A stretch of 64,000 nucleotides of DNA from Sipunculus nudus (lineage: Eukaryota; Annelida; Sipuncula; Golfingiida; Sipunculidae). The translations under genes and the position numbers were made by a program. The stretch covers positions 23,739,979 to 23,803,978 of the forward strand of contig CM049321.1 in NCBI GenBank assembly GCA_026874595.1. Reading direction: 5' to 3'. The notes beneath the pieces were generated by a model. It saw nothing but the letters and a program-made list of their open reading frames with translations. It was not told where the DNA came from and searched no databases. Positions 13,224 through 27,100 of the stretch are shown here, one piece after another (position 1 is the first letter of the stretch; each line of letters starts with the position of its first letter).

Positions 13224-14801
13224 AAATAGCGTACTAAACAGAAAACTAGAAAAAAGCACACAAAGGGGGCAGGTATCAGTACTATTTTATTCATATGCGG
13301 AATGATAAAATATCATGGTGACAATAAGGCCAGAAGATGCGGGGAATTGAACAGTAATAAACATATATGAATAGCTCTTATATAGATCTGGAGTTGTTAT
13401 GCCACACTTATATGGCAAAGTAACCATAGATTTTTTAAAGAATATATTCACTGTTTTGTAGTCACCTATTCGAGGTATCCCATGCCTACAACAAGGAGCA
13501 TCTGTAGAAACATGAGAAGTTACACATGGACATCTTCTCCGGCATGGAGATTATTTTTTTTCTTTGCAGTAAGTAATTCAACTCCTCCAGGAGTTTATTT
13601 CCTAGACCATCAATACAATAAGCAACCAGAAAGGAAGCCCTTTCATTTGTATGTTTAGCTTGAACGGTGTAAGTAAGGTAGTGATTAATGATAATAAACC
13701 GTATATGATTATTATGCGGCATTTTGCATATAAATGACTGTGAGCTTGTGGACAAATATTTACCAACACTTTATTGAAGGTCTTATCCACATTTCAAACA
13801 AATTTAAATTTCTTAAAGACACTGTAAATGTTAACCCCTTAGTTGGACCTACATTTTAATGGTATAGACTTAAATATTGGCGTCAACGTGCAGGGTGGAC
13901 ACGAACGTACGGTATAAACATGAGTACGATGCTTAGTTAGAGTTAGGGAAAGCAAAGTTAAAAGGAAATGATGTATGTTTGTGTGGTGATCTGGCAACCT
14001 TACGACAATATTTGTGTTTCTTATTGCAACATCGATCGTTGTATTTACTGAAGCTCAGATGGGGAAACTTGTCATAATTTATTATTTCCTTTGTGATTGT
14101 TCCGTATTTCCCTACAAATAATGTTTGCTTCATTAAATATAAGTTAAAGAAAAGTTAAGTTAAATAAAGTATACCTAGACAATAAAAGCAAGCAATTGTC
14201 TCTTATTTACATGCAAGTAAAAGCTTCATTTGTAATGTTCATGCCATGCATCATAATATGGTGTAACATATCCTACTTTTACTATTCAAATGATTGTCAG
14301 AACAAACGCGAAACGGGACATTTGATACATTATGGAATATATGATTAATAAAACATTCACTTAATTGGTTGAATCTTCACCAAAGTTTACTGCGGTTATT
14401 TGCATTCGGACTTCGAAGGTATTAGGTGGGTATTTAGGTTTATCGACGTTTCCTTGTCCACCAGGGCACCAGAGCGAAAAGCATTAGGTGAAAAATGCAC
14501 CCTAGCTTCCAGAATACAAGGTCATGTGTATGGTTCGTGAAACGTAAGAGTTTTAAGGAAGGGACAGCCTGACTAATGAAATGTGTCCTTTATATCGTAA
14601 CTGGCGAGCTTTGTTTATAACTTATTTATACCCAAGGATACGGTTAATTTCATGGCAAGAAAGATTATCGTTCGGGTCCCTTTATGAAGCAAATGACCCT
14701 TGTCTCTAGCCCTTCATGCACATGTACCAATACTTCTCTATCAAAGAGCGATATAAAAGTAGGCTTTGCCAAATAGCCCACAGTTCGGTCGGGGCAACTG
14801 G
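12060..14801. other. Intergenic spacer between lectins A and B
   Basis: This is the 5' flank of lectin A and the 3' flank of lectin B. It contains a long (TA)n tract (13154-13221). An open frame on the minus strand at 13486-13755 has no recognised family. I could not identify a convincing core promoter for lectin A by eye. Confidence 0.5.
13154..13221. repeat. (TA)n microsatellite
   Basis: About 68 bases of uninterrupted alternating A and T. Confidence 0.95.
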
Positions 14802-17253
14802 TTAAGGCAAATACCTAAAGTTAAATGTCTTTTCACAGATGGCTTGTTGTGTCGCCTCACAATAGTCATCGTCCCACTGGTAATTTGAATAAAGGCGTAA
14901 AGTCATGCAATTCTGATTCCCGTCGGCGTTATTCGGTTCAAACGGGCCCCAGGCCTGGAACATCATGCCGACTACTTGCCCATTTGTATTCCATTTCCAT
15001 AGCCCTTCATTGTCAGCATCAGAAGCGGATGTCCAAAAAGTTCCTAAAATATTGTGAAAAACAATTGAGGGTATAATTTGCAATTTTATCTAACGGGAGT
15101 CCTCGAGCCCGACTCTGACAATAGATTGCTAAGTCTTTGTAAGGTTCATTGTTTTCAAACAGTTTTGTCTCTATCATTCACGGAAAATAGAATTGCGCAA
15201 GTTTATATGGATGAAGACATTTCTAATTTGACTACAAAGCTAAACAAGTAATGACATTCCTAAACACTATGCCCAAACCACTTTCGCCTCCATGCAGATA
15301 AAGTTTAATGGCAAGCGTATTTACGCAATTTTGTGTGGTTTCCTCATAACCAGTATGCTCATAATGTTCCAGGAACACCTAAGGGTAGTTCTATTTTAAT
15401 TATAGTTCCTGATGACATTCTGTTAGTAAAATAAATCAATGTTACATTAATCATAAGATAACTGAATGAGTAAAAGAAGTATGCTATAGACTGTGTTTTG
15501 TATATAATTTTTCAACATGACATTAGTCTTGATACATGAATGTGAAATGGGTATATCTAAATTAATTATGCGATATTCAAATGTTGGGTTACAAGTAAGT
15601 ACCACTGAGTTACCTGTCACATTCATTTCCTTGATTACCCTCCAGATATGCACCTGTTCCTTTTCAGTTTCGATACTAATCAGTGAAGCCCCCTCATTGT
15701 CACATTTTTCCCCAGCTCCAAACCAAGTGTGGTAGCCTTGGAGAAGTTTGTAACAACTGATGCGGATGTTAAATGTTGCACTTGTTTTGAAGCAGTGTTT
15801 GAATTCCTCTTCATCTTTGAAAAGGAGGTATATTTGTCAGCTATTTATTTTGTTGCATGGAGGTGATTTAAATTTAAATAATAATAATAACAATAATGAT
15901 TAAATAGAAAAGAAATCATGAAAAGATAAAAGCCTATCAAGTAATCCAGCTTATACTATTTTAGTCTGATCTTTTTTCCACCAAGGCATATCAGATTAAA
16001 AGAAAATGAAAACAACAATAACGGTAACATTGTTGACAAATGAATCGATGCCGAATTGAAGGAAAACCAGCAAACCAGTGTTTTAGTGTTGTTTTAAATT
16101 TTTAAAATATTTTTCTCTTGTAATATAAAATAATGATAACATCAGGTATTGGAAAACATTTGATTTGGTAAAACTCTTATTAATAAATATAACATATTTC
16201 CAACATAACAGTTGTTTTTTTTCTTTCGTTGCAATATTTATGAAAATTACGCACAAGTGTAATGCATTACGTTGTAAATAAGCATCTGGCATCAGTTAAA
16301 ATGCATGGCATATGATGCCTTAACATTAGTTTAAGACTGAAGTTTTATTTTCAGATAAAAGGACCAACAGCTTTACCTTGTCGTGATCTGGAGAGAAGCC
16401 TATTGGCAAATCCGTCAGATTTTACTGCTGAAACAGTAGACACTGTCACCTCATGTTTTATTTTATATTATAGAAAAGAACATGGTGATCGAGATTCAAA
16501 ATACATTCGGAAATTTGACAGTAAATTTGTATGGATATTGTTTTGTCTGCAGTAAAACTAAATCATTGATATTTTTCTGTATATAAATTTATTTTATTTT
16601 ATTCAACTGTAAGACTTTCGATATTTTAAACATAGACCCGGTACAAAATGATAAAGAAATTGCTGTTGTATTACAACTAGACAAGTAGACACTATAACGT
16701 GAATGAGATACATACCTACGCAAATCTTTCCATACAAAAAAACTCCTGTACTTAATAATAATAAAACAGTACTTTTGTCCATAAAAAAATCCATAATCTT
16801 TCGTAATCTTATCCATATTGTGGAGGCAACCAAGAGTATAATCGTAGTATATTATATGTGTAGACGTTTCTTTGTGTGTCATTATAAAGGGAAAACATGA
16901 ATTTGATCAGGATATTTTAATGTAATCTACGGTAACCCCTGAAACGTCGGGCCATTTCATGTAAGAATTCGAAATTTCTAGCCAGTACTCTATTGGGGAT
17001 TTGTTCATGATTTGCTTACTTTTACCAGAAGATGGGCACTCTTTGTAAGATGGTGAAAGTAGCGGAGCTGTCCTGTATAGGGTGCATAGATTCTTTGACG
17101 CAGAGCCTTTAAGACACGGAGGGTGTTTATGTCTGCTACACAGGTCATGGCATTCAGTCTGAGCTATCGCACTCTTGTGGATCCGTTTGAGCTCGGTTTG
17201 TGGGTTTTCTGGTTTAAGTGCCTCCATTGCTGAGTGCTGCGTGCTTCCTTTCA
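14802..17253 (-). CDS. C-type lectin B with cysteine-rich module (5' exon not found)
   Basis: Exons in minus-strand order: 17026-17253, 15614-15814 and 14802-15043 (stop). Each starts with two bases of a codon and each internal donor leaves one, so phases agree throughout. The first carries the same module as lectin A (ELKRIH, ECHDLC, PPC, NLC, KEC). The other two form a CTLD with six cysteines (KHCF, SCYK, EKCD, QNCM, DDYC, ICEK), the EPN sugar-binding triplet and WDD in place of WND, so a calcium-dependent, mannose-type ligand is plausible from family knowledge. The CTLD is split once, where lectin A is split twice. An upstream exon ending in phase 1, presumably a signal peptide, is required. 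I searched 22-27.5 kb by eye without finding it. It may be far upstream, diverged or lost. Confidence 0.78.
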
Positions 17254-17904
17254 CTATAACAAGAAAAATGCTTATGCTATAATTTCAAATATACTTTTTC
17301 TACACGACGGAACTTATATAGTTTTCCTCATTAAGGAGATCGGGCTATCATTTAGTAATTGTCAGTGGTTTATAACACCTTGTGTGTGAAATAACCTTTC
17401 GTTCAAATATAGGTTAATGCACTTCGGCCATTGGATTATACGATATAAACTCATGAAAATGATATATTTTACCATAAAAGACAGTGGCAAAGGCTGTGAC
17501 GTCTTATCTTAATTCATTCACAATAAAGCACTGATGCTAAAATCAAGGGTAAACAGCCACACACACTGAATGCAGGATGTCAGGTGATGCATTCTCGTCC
17601 GATAGATGCAGTAACATGCATTTATTGCTAAATCAAAGGCTGTTTCGATGAAAAAACCCATTTTGGAATTTATATCTTTTATGAATTCCAATCAAAAGTA
17701 AATAAAGCTCATGCGGATGTTTGTGTTTTGTTAGCCCAAAAAGTGAAATTTGTTTTAATCAAAGAAATGTGATTATTCTTAGTATAAGAACACATCAACT
17801 GCCACCGGTGAAACTCTTCTGTATGTTTATTTGACTTTTGTAGATTCAGGTCAAACAGACTGTTGTGAATTTACAGTGTTGTTTTTCTTCAGCATTATAC
17901 CTAT

Positions 17905-17916
17905 ACACACACACAA

Positions 17917-17984
<68 letters not shown>
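17905..17984. repeat. Compound (AC)n-(AT)n-(GT)n microsatellite
   Basis: ACACAC runs, then about 50 bases of AT, then GTGTGT. The tract is self-complementary and can fold on itself. Open frames on both strands here encode only Tyr-Ile repeats and are not genes. Confidence 0.95.
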
Positions 17985-17986
<2 letters not shown>

Positions 17987-18426
17987 TTGTATATACATAT
18001 ATATACATAAAAAAATTTGTTTTTTTACAGCTATTACGTTATTATATTCAGTCTTTTCAGGATAAGCTGGTTTCATGTTTTAATGTTTCGATTGCTGTGG
18101 TGTACTATTTTTTTATTTACCGGTTGTAAACCGGAAACAGAGCGATTTGCCCACTTGATACAACACTCCATTCTCTGTTCCTAACTTCTACATTGACTCC
18201 TACATTGATCTTAAACCCAAGGCTTTGTTACCCTAGGTAATTGACTCCCATTGATCTTGGTTCATGTCAGCATAAGGTAGAAAGCCCGTGGACAGCCCAT
18301 TCAAAGGCAAGAACTGTTAACATGGTATATGCACAATGGGAAATACTTGTAACTGAGTAAACAGACAAGGCAAAAATATACTTTCACTATGAATATGAAA
18401 TGTGGCAATTGAATAGACAGAAATAA

Positions 18427-19218
18427 CTATAACTATATTTATTTCGTATAGCGCCATTTTTACACGTATGTTTCAAATGCGCTTTACAACTAAAAACATC
18501 ATACTTAAAAATAGAACCACATATTTACTAAATTATCAATGACACTAAAAAGTTAAAATAGTTATATCGGTAAAAATATAAAAATATTTAGGTATAGTAT
18601 TTTCTAAAAAGGTAAGTTTTAACGTCCTTCTTAAATTGTTCAATACGTGATACTGCTTTCAGTTCTTCTGGAATGCTATTCCATAGCTCTGGACCACAAA
18701 CACTGAAAGATCGCGAAGCAAAAGTTTTCCGTTTTGTAGGGGGTACCACGAGCCTTCTTACACCCCTGTCAGATCTAAGCCCTAATCTGCCTGGTTTTTG
18801 TACTTCTATCAATTTCTTAAGGTAATCTGGTGCAGTTCCTTCTAAGCATTTGAAGACAACGGTCAAGACTTTATGTTCTATGCGAGCACGAATAGGTAAC
18901 AAGTGTAATGCCTTACGAGCTTCCGTTGCACTTTCGTATTTTTCCTTGTTTAATACTAATTTTGCTGCAATGTTTTGCACACGTTGTAGCTTTTTAATTG
19001 ATCTTTCTGGTAGACCGAAAAAAATTCCATTGCAATAGTCAAGGTGAGACATGACTAGTCCACGAACTAATGTGTGGGTTGCTTCTGTCGTGAGTATGGA
19101 TCTGATCTGCTTAATTCTATGAATATTATGCATTGCAGTTCTACATTTCAATGAAATGTGATGTTTGAAATTTAGCTGCTTGTCCAGCCAAGCTCCCAAG
19201 TATTTAATATTATCTGAA
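18427..19218 (-). mobile_element. 5'-truncated CR1/L2-like LINE (reverse transcriptase C-terminus)
   Basis: An open frame of about 210 codons (stop at 18588) reads as the C-terminal part of a non-LTR reverse transcriptase: NIKYLGAWLD near its start, then SHLDYCNGIFFGLP, KKLQRVQNIAAKLV, HLLPIRARIEHK and a final GPELWNSIPEELK motif. The 3' end carries a (TATAGT)-type tail, usual for this LINE group. Comparison with block A gives the exact empty site: sequence before 18427 and after 19218 is continuous there (GACAGAAATA then GCAAATC). The copy is dead on arrival, lacking the endonuclease and most of the polymerase. The frame has no internal stop, suggesting fairly recent insertion. Confidence 0.9.
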
Positions 19219-20715
19219 AGCAAATCAAATATCCTTTCACTATCTTTACTATAACAATGGTGGTGGTACTAAATGTTATCACAAAAGTCCTCTTTGGCAG
19301 GTCCTCGGAAATGCATCTTTTTTTTATCTTGAAGCAGTCGACACGATGCAAAGTGCGCCGTCAGTGCATTTCTGACCATTCCACATAAACCTTTAGGAAC
19401 TTGAAATTTTTTCCGGAAATTACTATTACACTTTTGTATATACTATTGTATCAAAGAGGTTAACTCGGTACACAATCAAACTGTCACCCGGCGTTAACAT
19501 GTCGATCTGCTCTATCACAAGAACGGGAAATATGATACTAACAAATTTGCTTGGTACAGTGTGTTGTTCCTATGACACTTCATATCGCTTACATTTGCGA
19601 AACCTCTCAAAAGAATATTTCTTGATTTACAACCTATACTAGACTCGGACGTAATTAAAAAAATCTGTATCAGGATCTGCAAATAGTAGTAGCAGTCTCA
19701 GAATTTAGAAAATGTTTAATCGAAAATAAATAGTTTTACTCCTACTGACACAAACATCACATATCTTTATATAGCCGCGCTGCCGTCATTACCACGACGT
19801 TTCCTTAACGAAACCTTATTTATCCATCATAATAAACTTAACAAAAGGGCACTGTGATTGCGAACTGTAAGGGTACGTATATGCATATACCATGTCAACT
19901 ATGTTTATAGACTATTACCATCGGCAAAAAAGCCTCATAATAAGTCTGAAAACTAAAGGACAAATGCAATATATTTGATTCAAAGACACAAATATACATG
20001 TGAACCAACATTATTTTATGACAAAACACACGAGAGATTACTTGCCAAATGTGTGTACTAAAAGGTAATATAATTGACACACGAATACAGGAAGTGATAT
20101 AAATCGGGATGCTGGTTATATTGCGCACTGTAGACATAGAGGCCTGCAGTATTACTAGGAATACAATATCAAAACTGACGAGACGTCATTCAGTGAGCAT
20201 AGGTGCATATTCCGCCAGATTCGCCACCGTGTTGTGAGACCATCTCTACTGTTTACTAACGTTATATTAATGTACACCGTCCATTAGGACATGGACTCCC
20301 TATTAATATATAACCAGGAACTCTGCTAATGTTAACTCTGCTAATGTATACAATTATGGACTCACACATGTAAATCTTTTATCAGAAACCCCCTACCATA
20401 ATACTCGTCAGTACGTCATTTACAGCCATCAGCCTTATGCATACTTGTTAAATTTTCGGTGAGAGTGCATTACCCAATGGAGCAACTATAGGTATAATGA
20501 TTGGACACCTAGCTTGAATTATGGATTACTTAAGAATAACCAAATAGGAATGTACTGACGTGAAGCATAATCTTACAAGCTCTCAATTTCAAATCAGTGT
20601 ACCAACACACTAATCCACGCGTTATAGTTATATATTGTTAATCAATCATACATGTATATTCAGCGACTTTCTGTTTACTTTCATCATTCACATGAGGAAG
20701 GAACGTATTTTCTTT

Positions 20716-21124
20716 ACGCATAAACGTACGCATTGCATGCAGCATGCTAACTGACCTTTCACTGCACGTGGTATGTTATGTTAGTGCAGAAAAATGTGAG
20801 CGCGTGAAGTGTGCTTCATACATTGGATATAAGTCGGACGTAACCAGTACAGTGAAATCCCTTTAGGGCGGACAGTCACGAGACCGGACGTTATAGCGTG
20901 GTGTCCGCCTCAGACGCTGTCGGACCAAGGGGGTCTGGCTGCGGCCACATTTTGGAGACCGAAGTATGGGACTAAATCATCCATGAAAGCCGGTATTTTC
21001 CCTCAAATATGTGACCTTACATTTATGTTACATGTGAATAAAATTTATTACTACCGATTGTTGTGTTTTATTTTATTATTTTTTTAAATTTTTGAATGAG
21101 GCTTTCAACTGGAACATTATCGTC
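20716..21124. mobile_element. ~410-bp insertion in block B with a CAGTGAAATCCC end
   Basis: Block A reads directly from AAGGAAGGAACCGTATT to CTTTACCTGTGA; block B has about 410 extra bases there. Inside is CAGTGAAATCCCTTTAGGGC followed by GC-rich sequence, resembling one end of the CAGT-type TIR elements found elsewhere in this window. I see no matching opposite end, so it may be a truncated MITE within a composite insert. Confidence 0.6.
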
Positions 21125-23171
21125 TTTACCTGTGAGAAAATAATATTCTATCATTGATTGACATAGACAGGAGCCTCAACATTTTCATTTCTGCACTAAG
21201 TTCTTACAATTATTCACTCTTTCCGTGATAATAAAAGAATCGCTTATAGCATAAAATAATTTCTGACATCTCGTTAAATTTTTGTTTAACATTTTTCGAG
21301 AGTGTGAGCAAATATTATAAATAAATACATGAGTTCATATACGCCTTAAGACTGGTAGTTGGGACTAATTTCCGTGATGCAAATGTCACAGGATCGGGGA
21401 TTGGTTGATATCGCTGAGCCCCCGACCAAGGTGAGAGGTCATAACCTGTGACTGTTATCGTCCGGACGTATAACAGATACGTCATTATCCTCGCTCCTGG
21501 GCCTGTGATAGAATGGTGTGGCCTGAATTCAGAAGGAAAATGTGGCTTCACTGACAGCTCTGTACAACGCCTCCTCTAGTAAATCCGTGGGGATTATCTC
21601 CACTTAACAAACTTTAAGATGTTGATCATCTATATTTAAATTTCATTAATATTCATGCACCCATTACTTACATAGCATAAATATATCACCATATTCATAA
21701 AGGCTTTTCAGGGTTAAAAATTGAAAAAATGCAGACCTGCTTTAATGTTCAGGCAGAACGCGAAGAGTATGTAGGTTTTTGCCATCATCCGTGCTCCTGG
21801 ATGACTGGACGCGTGACTTGGAAAATTGAGTTTTTATAATATGAAGCATTGAGAGTGGAGGCAAAATGGTACCTCCATTAGTGCACTGGTTAAGCAGGCT
21901 TTGAAAATAGATGTAAAGTAGTATTATTCTTAAAGTCTATTGTATTTGGATACAAAAGTTCTGTCATCAAGGTTATTATGATTAGACTGTCATTTTTTTC
22001 AGTCTATTTAAGCTCCAGATCAATATATTGAGTATGGGCCTTCGGTGACTTTATTTATTTATAGATCACTGCGCTGTTATTGTTTGTAAGTGCATTAAAC
22101 TGTCATGTCATCTGTTTCTCTGTGTCCCGGTTAAGCTCCTCTTATTGTGGAGTTACGGCCATCTAGCAACTACATAAAAGAACTGAGTTTTTATATTATG
22201 ATGTTTTTATTAAGATAAAATAAGAACTTGGGTCATGTTTTTTTTAGGTCCCCCGGGTCAAAAGAGCAATACCAGGTGTCAAGTTGACACTTGAATCTGG
22301 TCATTTCCCAAGCCATAGGCACTTGAATTGGGTGAGCGATATTACAAACATCACCGAGTCCATCCCCCTTGTCACCTATCCAACAAGCATTCCCACTATT
22401 TGAATATGATTCATTCCCTTACTTTGACTGCCTATCAGCCTACATTATGCTATAATCACCCCAAAAAGAAGCTTGAAAACAAATTTTCAACCTGCCTACT
22501 TGGTCATCGTCACTCGTGCTCTCATTTACCACAAGGTATGGAAGCTGACATATATACAAAAAGGTATTGCGAAGGGGTCGTCATGAGTGTTAATGAAAAT
22601 TCAAACACCGGGAACCATGGGCAAAATTATGCCGGTGTTTCATAAACACGGGGGTATGGAGTCTTATTAGCACACGAGGGTCAAAGTATAAAGCTGATCC
22701 AGTAATAAAATTTGCTTATTTTGTAAGCAGAATACTCACAAACCACTGCAAACGGAATGAAAGATTGACTTTTTTGAGCTTTGTTAAAATTTATGGTATA
22801 GAATGTATTTAGAATGTGTTATGTAAAACACGTTATATATATTTATCAGGCCCCTGCGCGAGACTCAACCCACCCCGCGGGCTCCGGGGGCCCTCAACAC
22901 GCCCCGCCCTGCGGGCCTGCTTTTTTATGATTTTGCCGGGCGTGGCGGTCCTAATTGTTTTTACTGCAGTGCAGATGCAGGTTAAAGACTGATAAGTGCG
23001 GGGCGAGGCGGGCTGCATAAATTCTAATGAGGGTTCTTGCGGGCTGAAAAGTTGTTTTATCCAGTGCATTTCTCCAATAGTTCCAACTTGAAACAGACTG
23101 TTTTACATAAATCACATTTTTCTTTGTTGAAGTTAGTTTTATATATGTGTCCATTTGTATATAATATGCTC

Positions 23172-23174
<3 letters not shown>

Positions 23175-23241
<67 letters not shown>
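23175..23241. repeat. (TA)n microsatellite
   Basis: About 67 bases of alternating TA. Open frames on both strands through it encode only Tyr-Ile runs. Confidence 0.95.
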
Positions 23242-23244
<3 letters not shown>

Positions 23245-24151
23245 GTGATTACATTTACTTAAATGTAAAGCACTGCAGGTCCTTTTATGTTTCATCCTTT
23301 ATTCCATTTTCAGAATGACTATATTGTACTGGTGGAATATAAATTTCCGGAATTTTGAGAAATATTTAAAAAATGCAGGGACCATGCACTAGTCAGAATA
23401 TTGTACAAATGTACCTGGCTATAGAGTTGTTTATTAAGTCCGTTCAGCACTGCAGGCCTATACTCGTAGCCAGTCTGAGATATTACATATCATGGGTGAG
23501 GGTAGAGTACTAGGATTATACCTGTGATTTTCTAATGCATAGAGGTGCATCTGGTTCTGTCACCAGCTGGATATCGCTTTACATAACTCACAAAGACTGA
23601 GATGTGCTATAACCATGGATGAGCCAAAGAGCACTGGCTAGTTTAGAGGACTGCTTTGGCATAGCAAAATGAGATAAAGGGCATGACACCCACTTGATAT
23701 CTATTCTTGTGAACACAAAAATGACATAGAACTGACTCCCTCTGCAGTTCCATAGCATTCCCCATACAGCTAATTAGCTGATCATCACTGAACTGGATAA
23801 ACCTCTTAACAGTGAGTAACAGCCAAATAACAGTGTGAACTGTGGTGTGCAAGTGCTGCCCTCTAGCTAATGGAGGGATATTAGGCCCGACCCCGCTGGT
23901 AGAAAGAACTAAGCGCTACTCAAGGCATGCCGAACAGAGTCCTCTCATTAGTCTGCTACGTTACATGGCAAAGCCTAATCACCAGCAGTGATTTTTAACG
24001 AATGGATTAGTGTCCGAGTACTATATTCAATGTATACTGACCGACATGTTTAGTACATTCAAATAATCTCACTTCTCGTAGATTTTCCTTTAATCAATGT
24101 AGTCACAACATATTAACGGTCTATATGAAAGGATGCGTTGTATAAAGGATG

Positions 24152-24153
<2 letters not shown>

Positions 24154-24195
<42 letters not shown>
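24154..24195. repeat. (TA)n microsatellite
   Basis: About 42 bases of alternating A and T. Confidence 0.95.
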
Positions 24196-24198
<3 letters not shown>

Positions 24199-27100
24199 GC
24201 ACTTTCATAACTAAGTGTAAAGTAAAACTAGGTTATAAAAGAAATATATAAAGGTAACAGTCGCCCTGATCAGGCACAATTTACTTTTGCATTAGATATA
24301 CTCTAAGCAATATGCAATACGTATTTCTTAACAATGTAATTTTAAATTATTTATACTTTATAGTCTTTGATTTATTTCTGTTGTGCATCATATATTTTAC
24401 AGTATTATATAAATTTTTGTTATGTGTTCCTATGACAGTTGGAACGTTAAGATTTTAGGTTAATCGTCTTTCGTCACTCTATAATCGTAGTTCTCCGTTA
24501 TCATTGGATAATTTGAGCTACTCCTTAAATACCCAGGTAACTGGGATGTCATCTAAACCAAAGGATGTAATGTTGACAGATATATAATTATTTGTTTATC
24601 TGTTAGCAGGACATTACACAAATCACTACTATACCGATTATAGGGAGATATGGTGTGACCTCATCCTGGTTCTTTACTTTAGGCACATTTAATGCATTGA
24701 ATGAAGTTCATGAACATTTACATGAAAACTAAAACATGATTTACACCAGATAAAGCATAATAAAATGTGGTTTAAAGTGCAATTTGTGCTGTTAGCCAAT
24801 GTTAACAAGTTATTTTATCGCTGCATACTATTAGGTACCACTCTGGAACATGCTTTATGTAAACCAATGAGGACCCATTTATTCAGTCAAAGGCGTTCAG
24901 TTGTTTAAAGTTCCCACAGCAGTTGGGTAATAAATGAAACAAAGAATTACATGCATATATCTCTGAACTAAACTTGACTAAACATATGATTTTCCTACAT
25001 TGTGTTGCTAGTAATATAGCGATTACCTGAAAGTTAAATGTACAAAGACCTCAAGCAGATGGTGCATTTATGAAATTTTGTTACAGCCGACTGAGGATAA
25101 TTGTGTATGATATCTTAATAATGCTTGCTTTGGGTCTTAATTGGCCGTTCAATTAACACATCAATTAAGGATGGGTCTCTAAAAGTATATACAATTTTGT
25201 AATCAATCGGTATATATAGAGAGAAAAAAAATCATTACCCGATCATCATTTGAGTGAGCACAATTGCTCATATTTGATTATCTTTTTACTGTTACTGGTT
25301 TTCCTATTCAAAGTAAATTGTACATAATTGGACGAACAAACTCCCTTTTAAAGATGAAATAGTTGGTTTGATGTATTCTTAAAGTATCACATGAATTTTT
25401 ATTACCTGCATCTATGGATATGATTTGCTAAAGTTAGATGCAGATGTTGTACACGGAACCTGATCTACAAACATTTCACATTCACTTTCATTAAACCATT
25501 AAACCATTAATGCATTCAAAAGTTTACCCTTCCCTGTGGTTCCCTCAAACAAGAACCAAGGTTTGATAAAGTATTCATTACTCTGCCAGATAAACCTAAC
25601 ACAACATCATATCTGGGAATATCATGTTCATATACATAAACAACGGGGTATAGGTATTACCGCTTGATTGTCATATCTCTCTCTCTTAAGCTATTTCTGT
25701 GATCCCAATAATATATAGAAAATTATACACAAACTTCTAAGAAATGAAAGTGCTTGTCATGTTGTCATAATGTGTTTTGATTTAATGTATTACTGCACTG
25801 TATGCATTTCTTTTTATATTCGAACAGCATACGAAGCACGCGTTCTGTGATATGGAAGTGTATAAAGAATTTAACAAAGGATCAATTCCTTGATTATATA
25901 AAGAAGCTATAATATAATCAATAATATTGATGTCTCAAACTTATATATTCTCTTATTCTTATAGATAACTTCATACGGGAGAATTTTCATAGGAAGCGTT
26001 GAGCTGACTCCAGCAGTATCAAGTTACTCGAGTTACTACCTTCATCATTCATCAGGTTACCATGGTTATCAATTCCAAGTCAGATTCCCTTGACGACGTA
26101 ACTGTCTCGACATACATTTCAAATTGAAATTTTGGGATTGTATTTAATTTAACAGCTGATGGGTTAGACAAAAGTTGAGTATCATTTTTGCATATCTTTA
26201 CAATGCCAAGTACAGTGGTAAAGAGTTAATGGCATGACAATTATTGTATTGAGGAATGTAAGTGACAAATTATAGGCGCATGCGCATGCATTTTCATAAA
26301 TCTGTCGCCGGAACAATCACGATTAAATGACAGGTAAAATATACATGCATTTTGAAGGTGGAATTGAAAAATTATACTTATATAGGTAACATTGTATCTC
26401 CAAACAAAGCAGCTAAAACATAAACTATGGTTGTCTTCGTATCTTCCGTGGCTTCAAATTCGCGATATTCGCGGTCGCCGAAAGAGCGCAAACTTGAAAC
26501 TGCGCAGTTATGAATACTAACTATGAGCTATGATACCGGACGCTTCCAATAGTAGGCAACAGTTTTGATCGGTAAACTTCAAATTATGATCGCATTGACC
26601 GTAACTTGAGACGGGAAAAGGACCTAAATATAGGTTTGATTCCTGCACTGTGCGAATAAAATTTCTTTCAAAAGTGTTTTACTTTGTTTCGTTATATTAT
26701 TTGTTTCATTGGAACAAACTATCGCAGATGTCTCTTGCCGACGCAGGGGCTTAATCCAGTCGTGCGATGCGCTCGTTAGTTCATTGGACGTGGGTCTGGC
26801 GGACATTCGGATATATGTCGCTATTGGGTCGACCTTTTCTTTAGAGCAAACGCAGTGGTCTTTTTATTTTGGCAAAGAAGAGACACTAATTTCGAGATAA
26901 TGTCGATTCACTAAGATGAAAAAAGTGACCATTAGATTCCCAATCAAAGGAAATACTGGCGTGCACTGTTCACTTGTCAATTAACAATAATTAACGACAC
27001 ATACTCTCATCAACAGCGTCCTCCATAAACAAACTGATTGCACGGTCAAGTGGTCGCTGGTAGTTTATTACGCAGAAACTAACAGATGAGGCTCTGGCTT

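Larger units (their letters stand above)
18213..22153. repeat. Duplicated block B (partner 8312-11115)
   Basis: Second copy of the block in intron 1 of lectin A, here upstream of the module exon of lectin B and probably in its first intron. It is longer because of two insertions absent from block A: a LINE fragment (18427-19218) and an insert at 20716-21124. Flanking sequences outside both ends are unrelated in the two copies. Confidence 0.85.

Noticed and set aside
13486-13755. Minus-strand open frame possibly from a retroelement
   Set aside because: No catalytic motif of reverse transcriptase, integrase or GIY-YIG nuclease could be recognised; left unassigned.
14825-15076. Plus-strand open frame of 83 codons
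   Set aside because: It is antisense to the well-supported final CTLD exon of lectin B.
17846-18076. Overlapping open frames on both strands through a microsatellite
   Set aside because: They encode only Tyr-Ile/Val-Cys runs from (TA)n and (GT)n. The same holds for frames at 3746-3982, 22951-23295 and 23037-23243.
22328-22645. 105-codon plus-strand open frame
   Set aside because: His/Asn-rich text without family resemblance, no splice or start context, and in a gene-free region.
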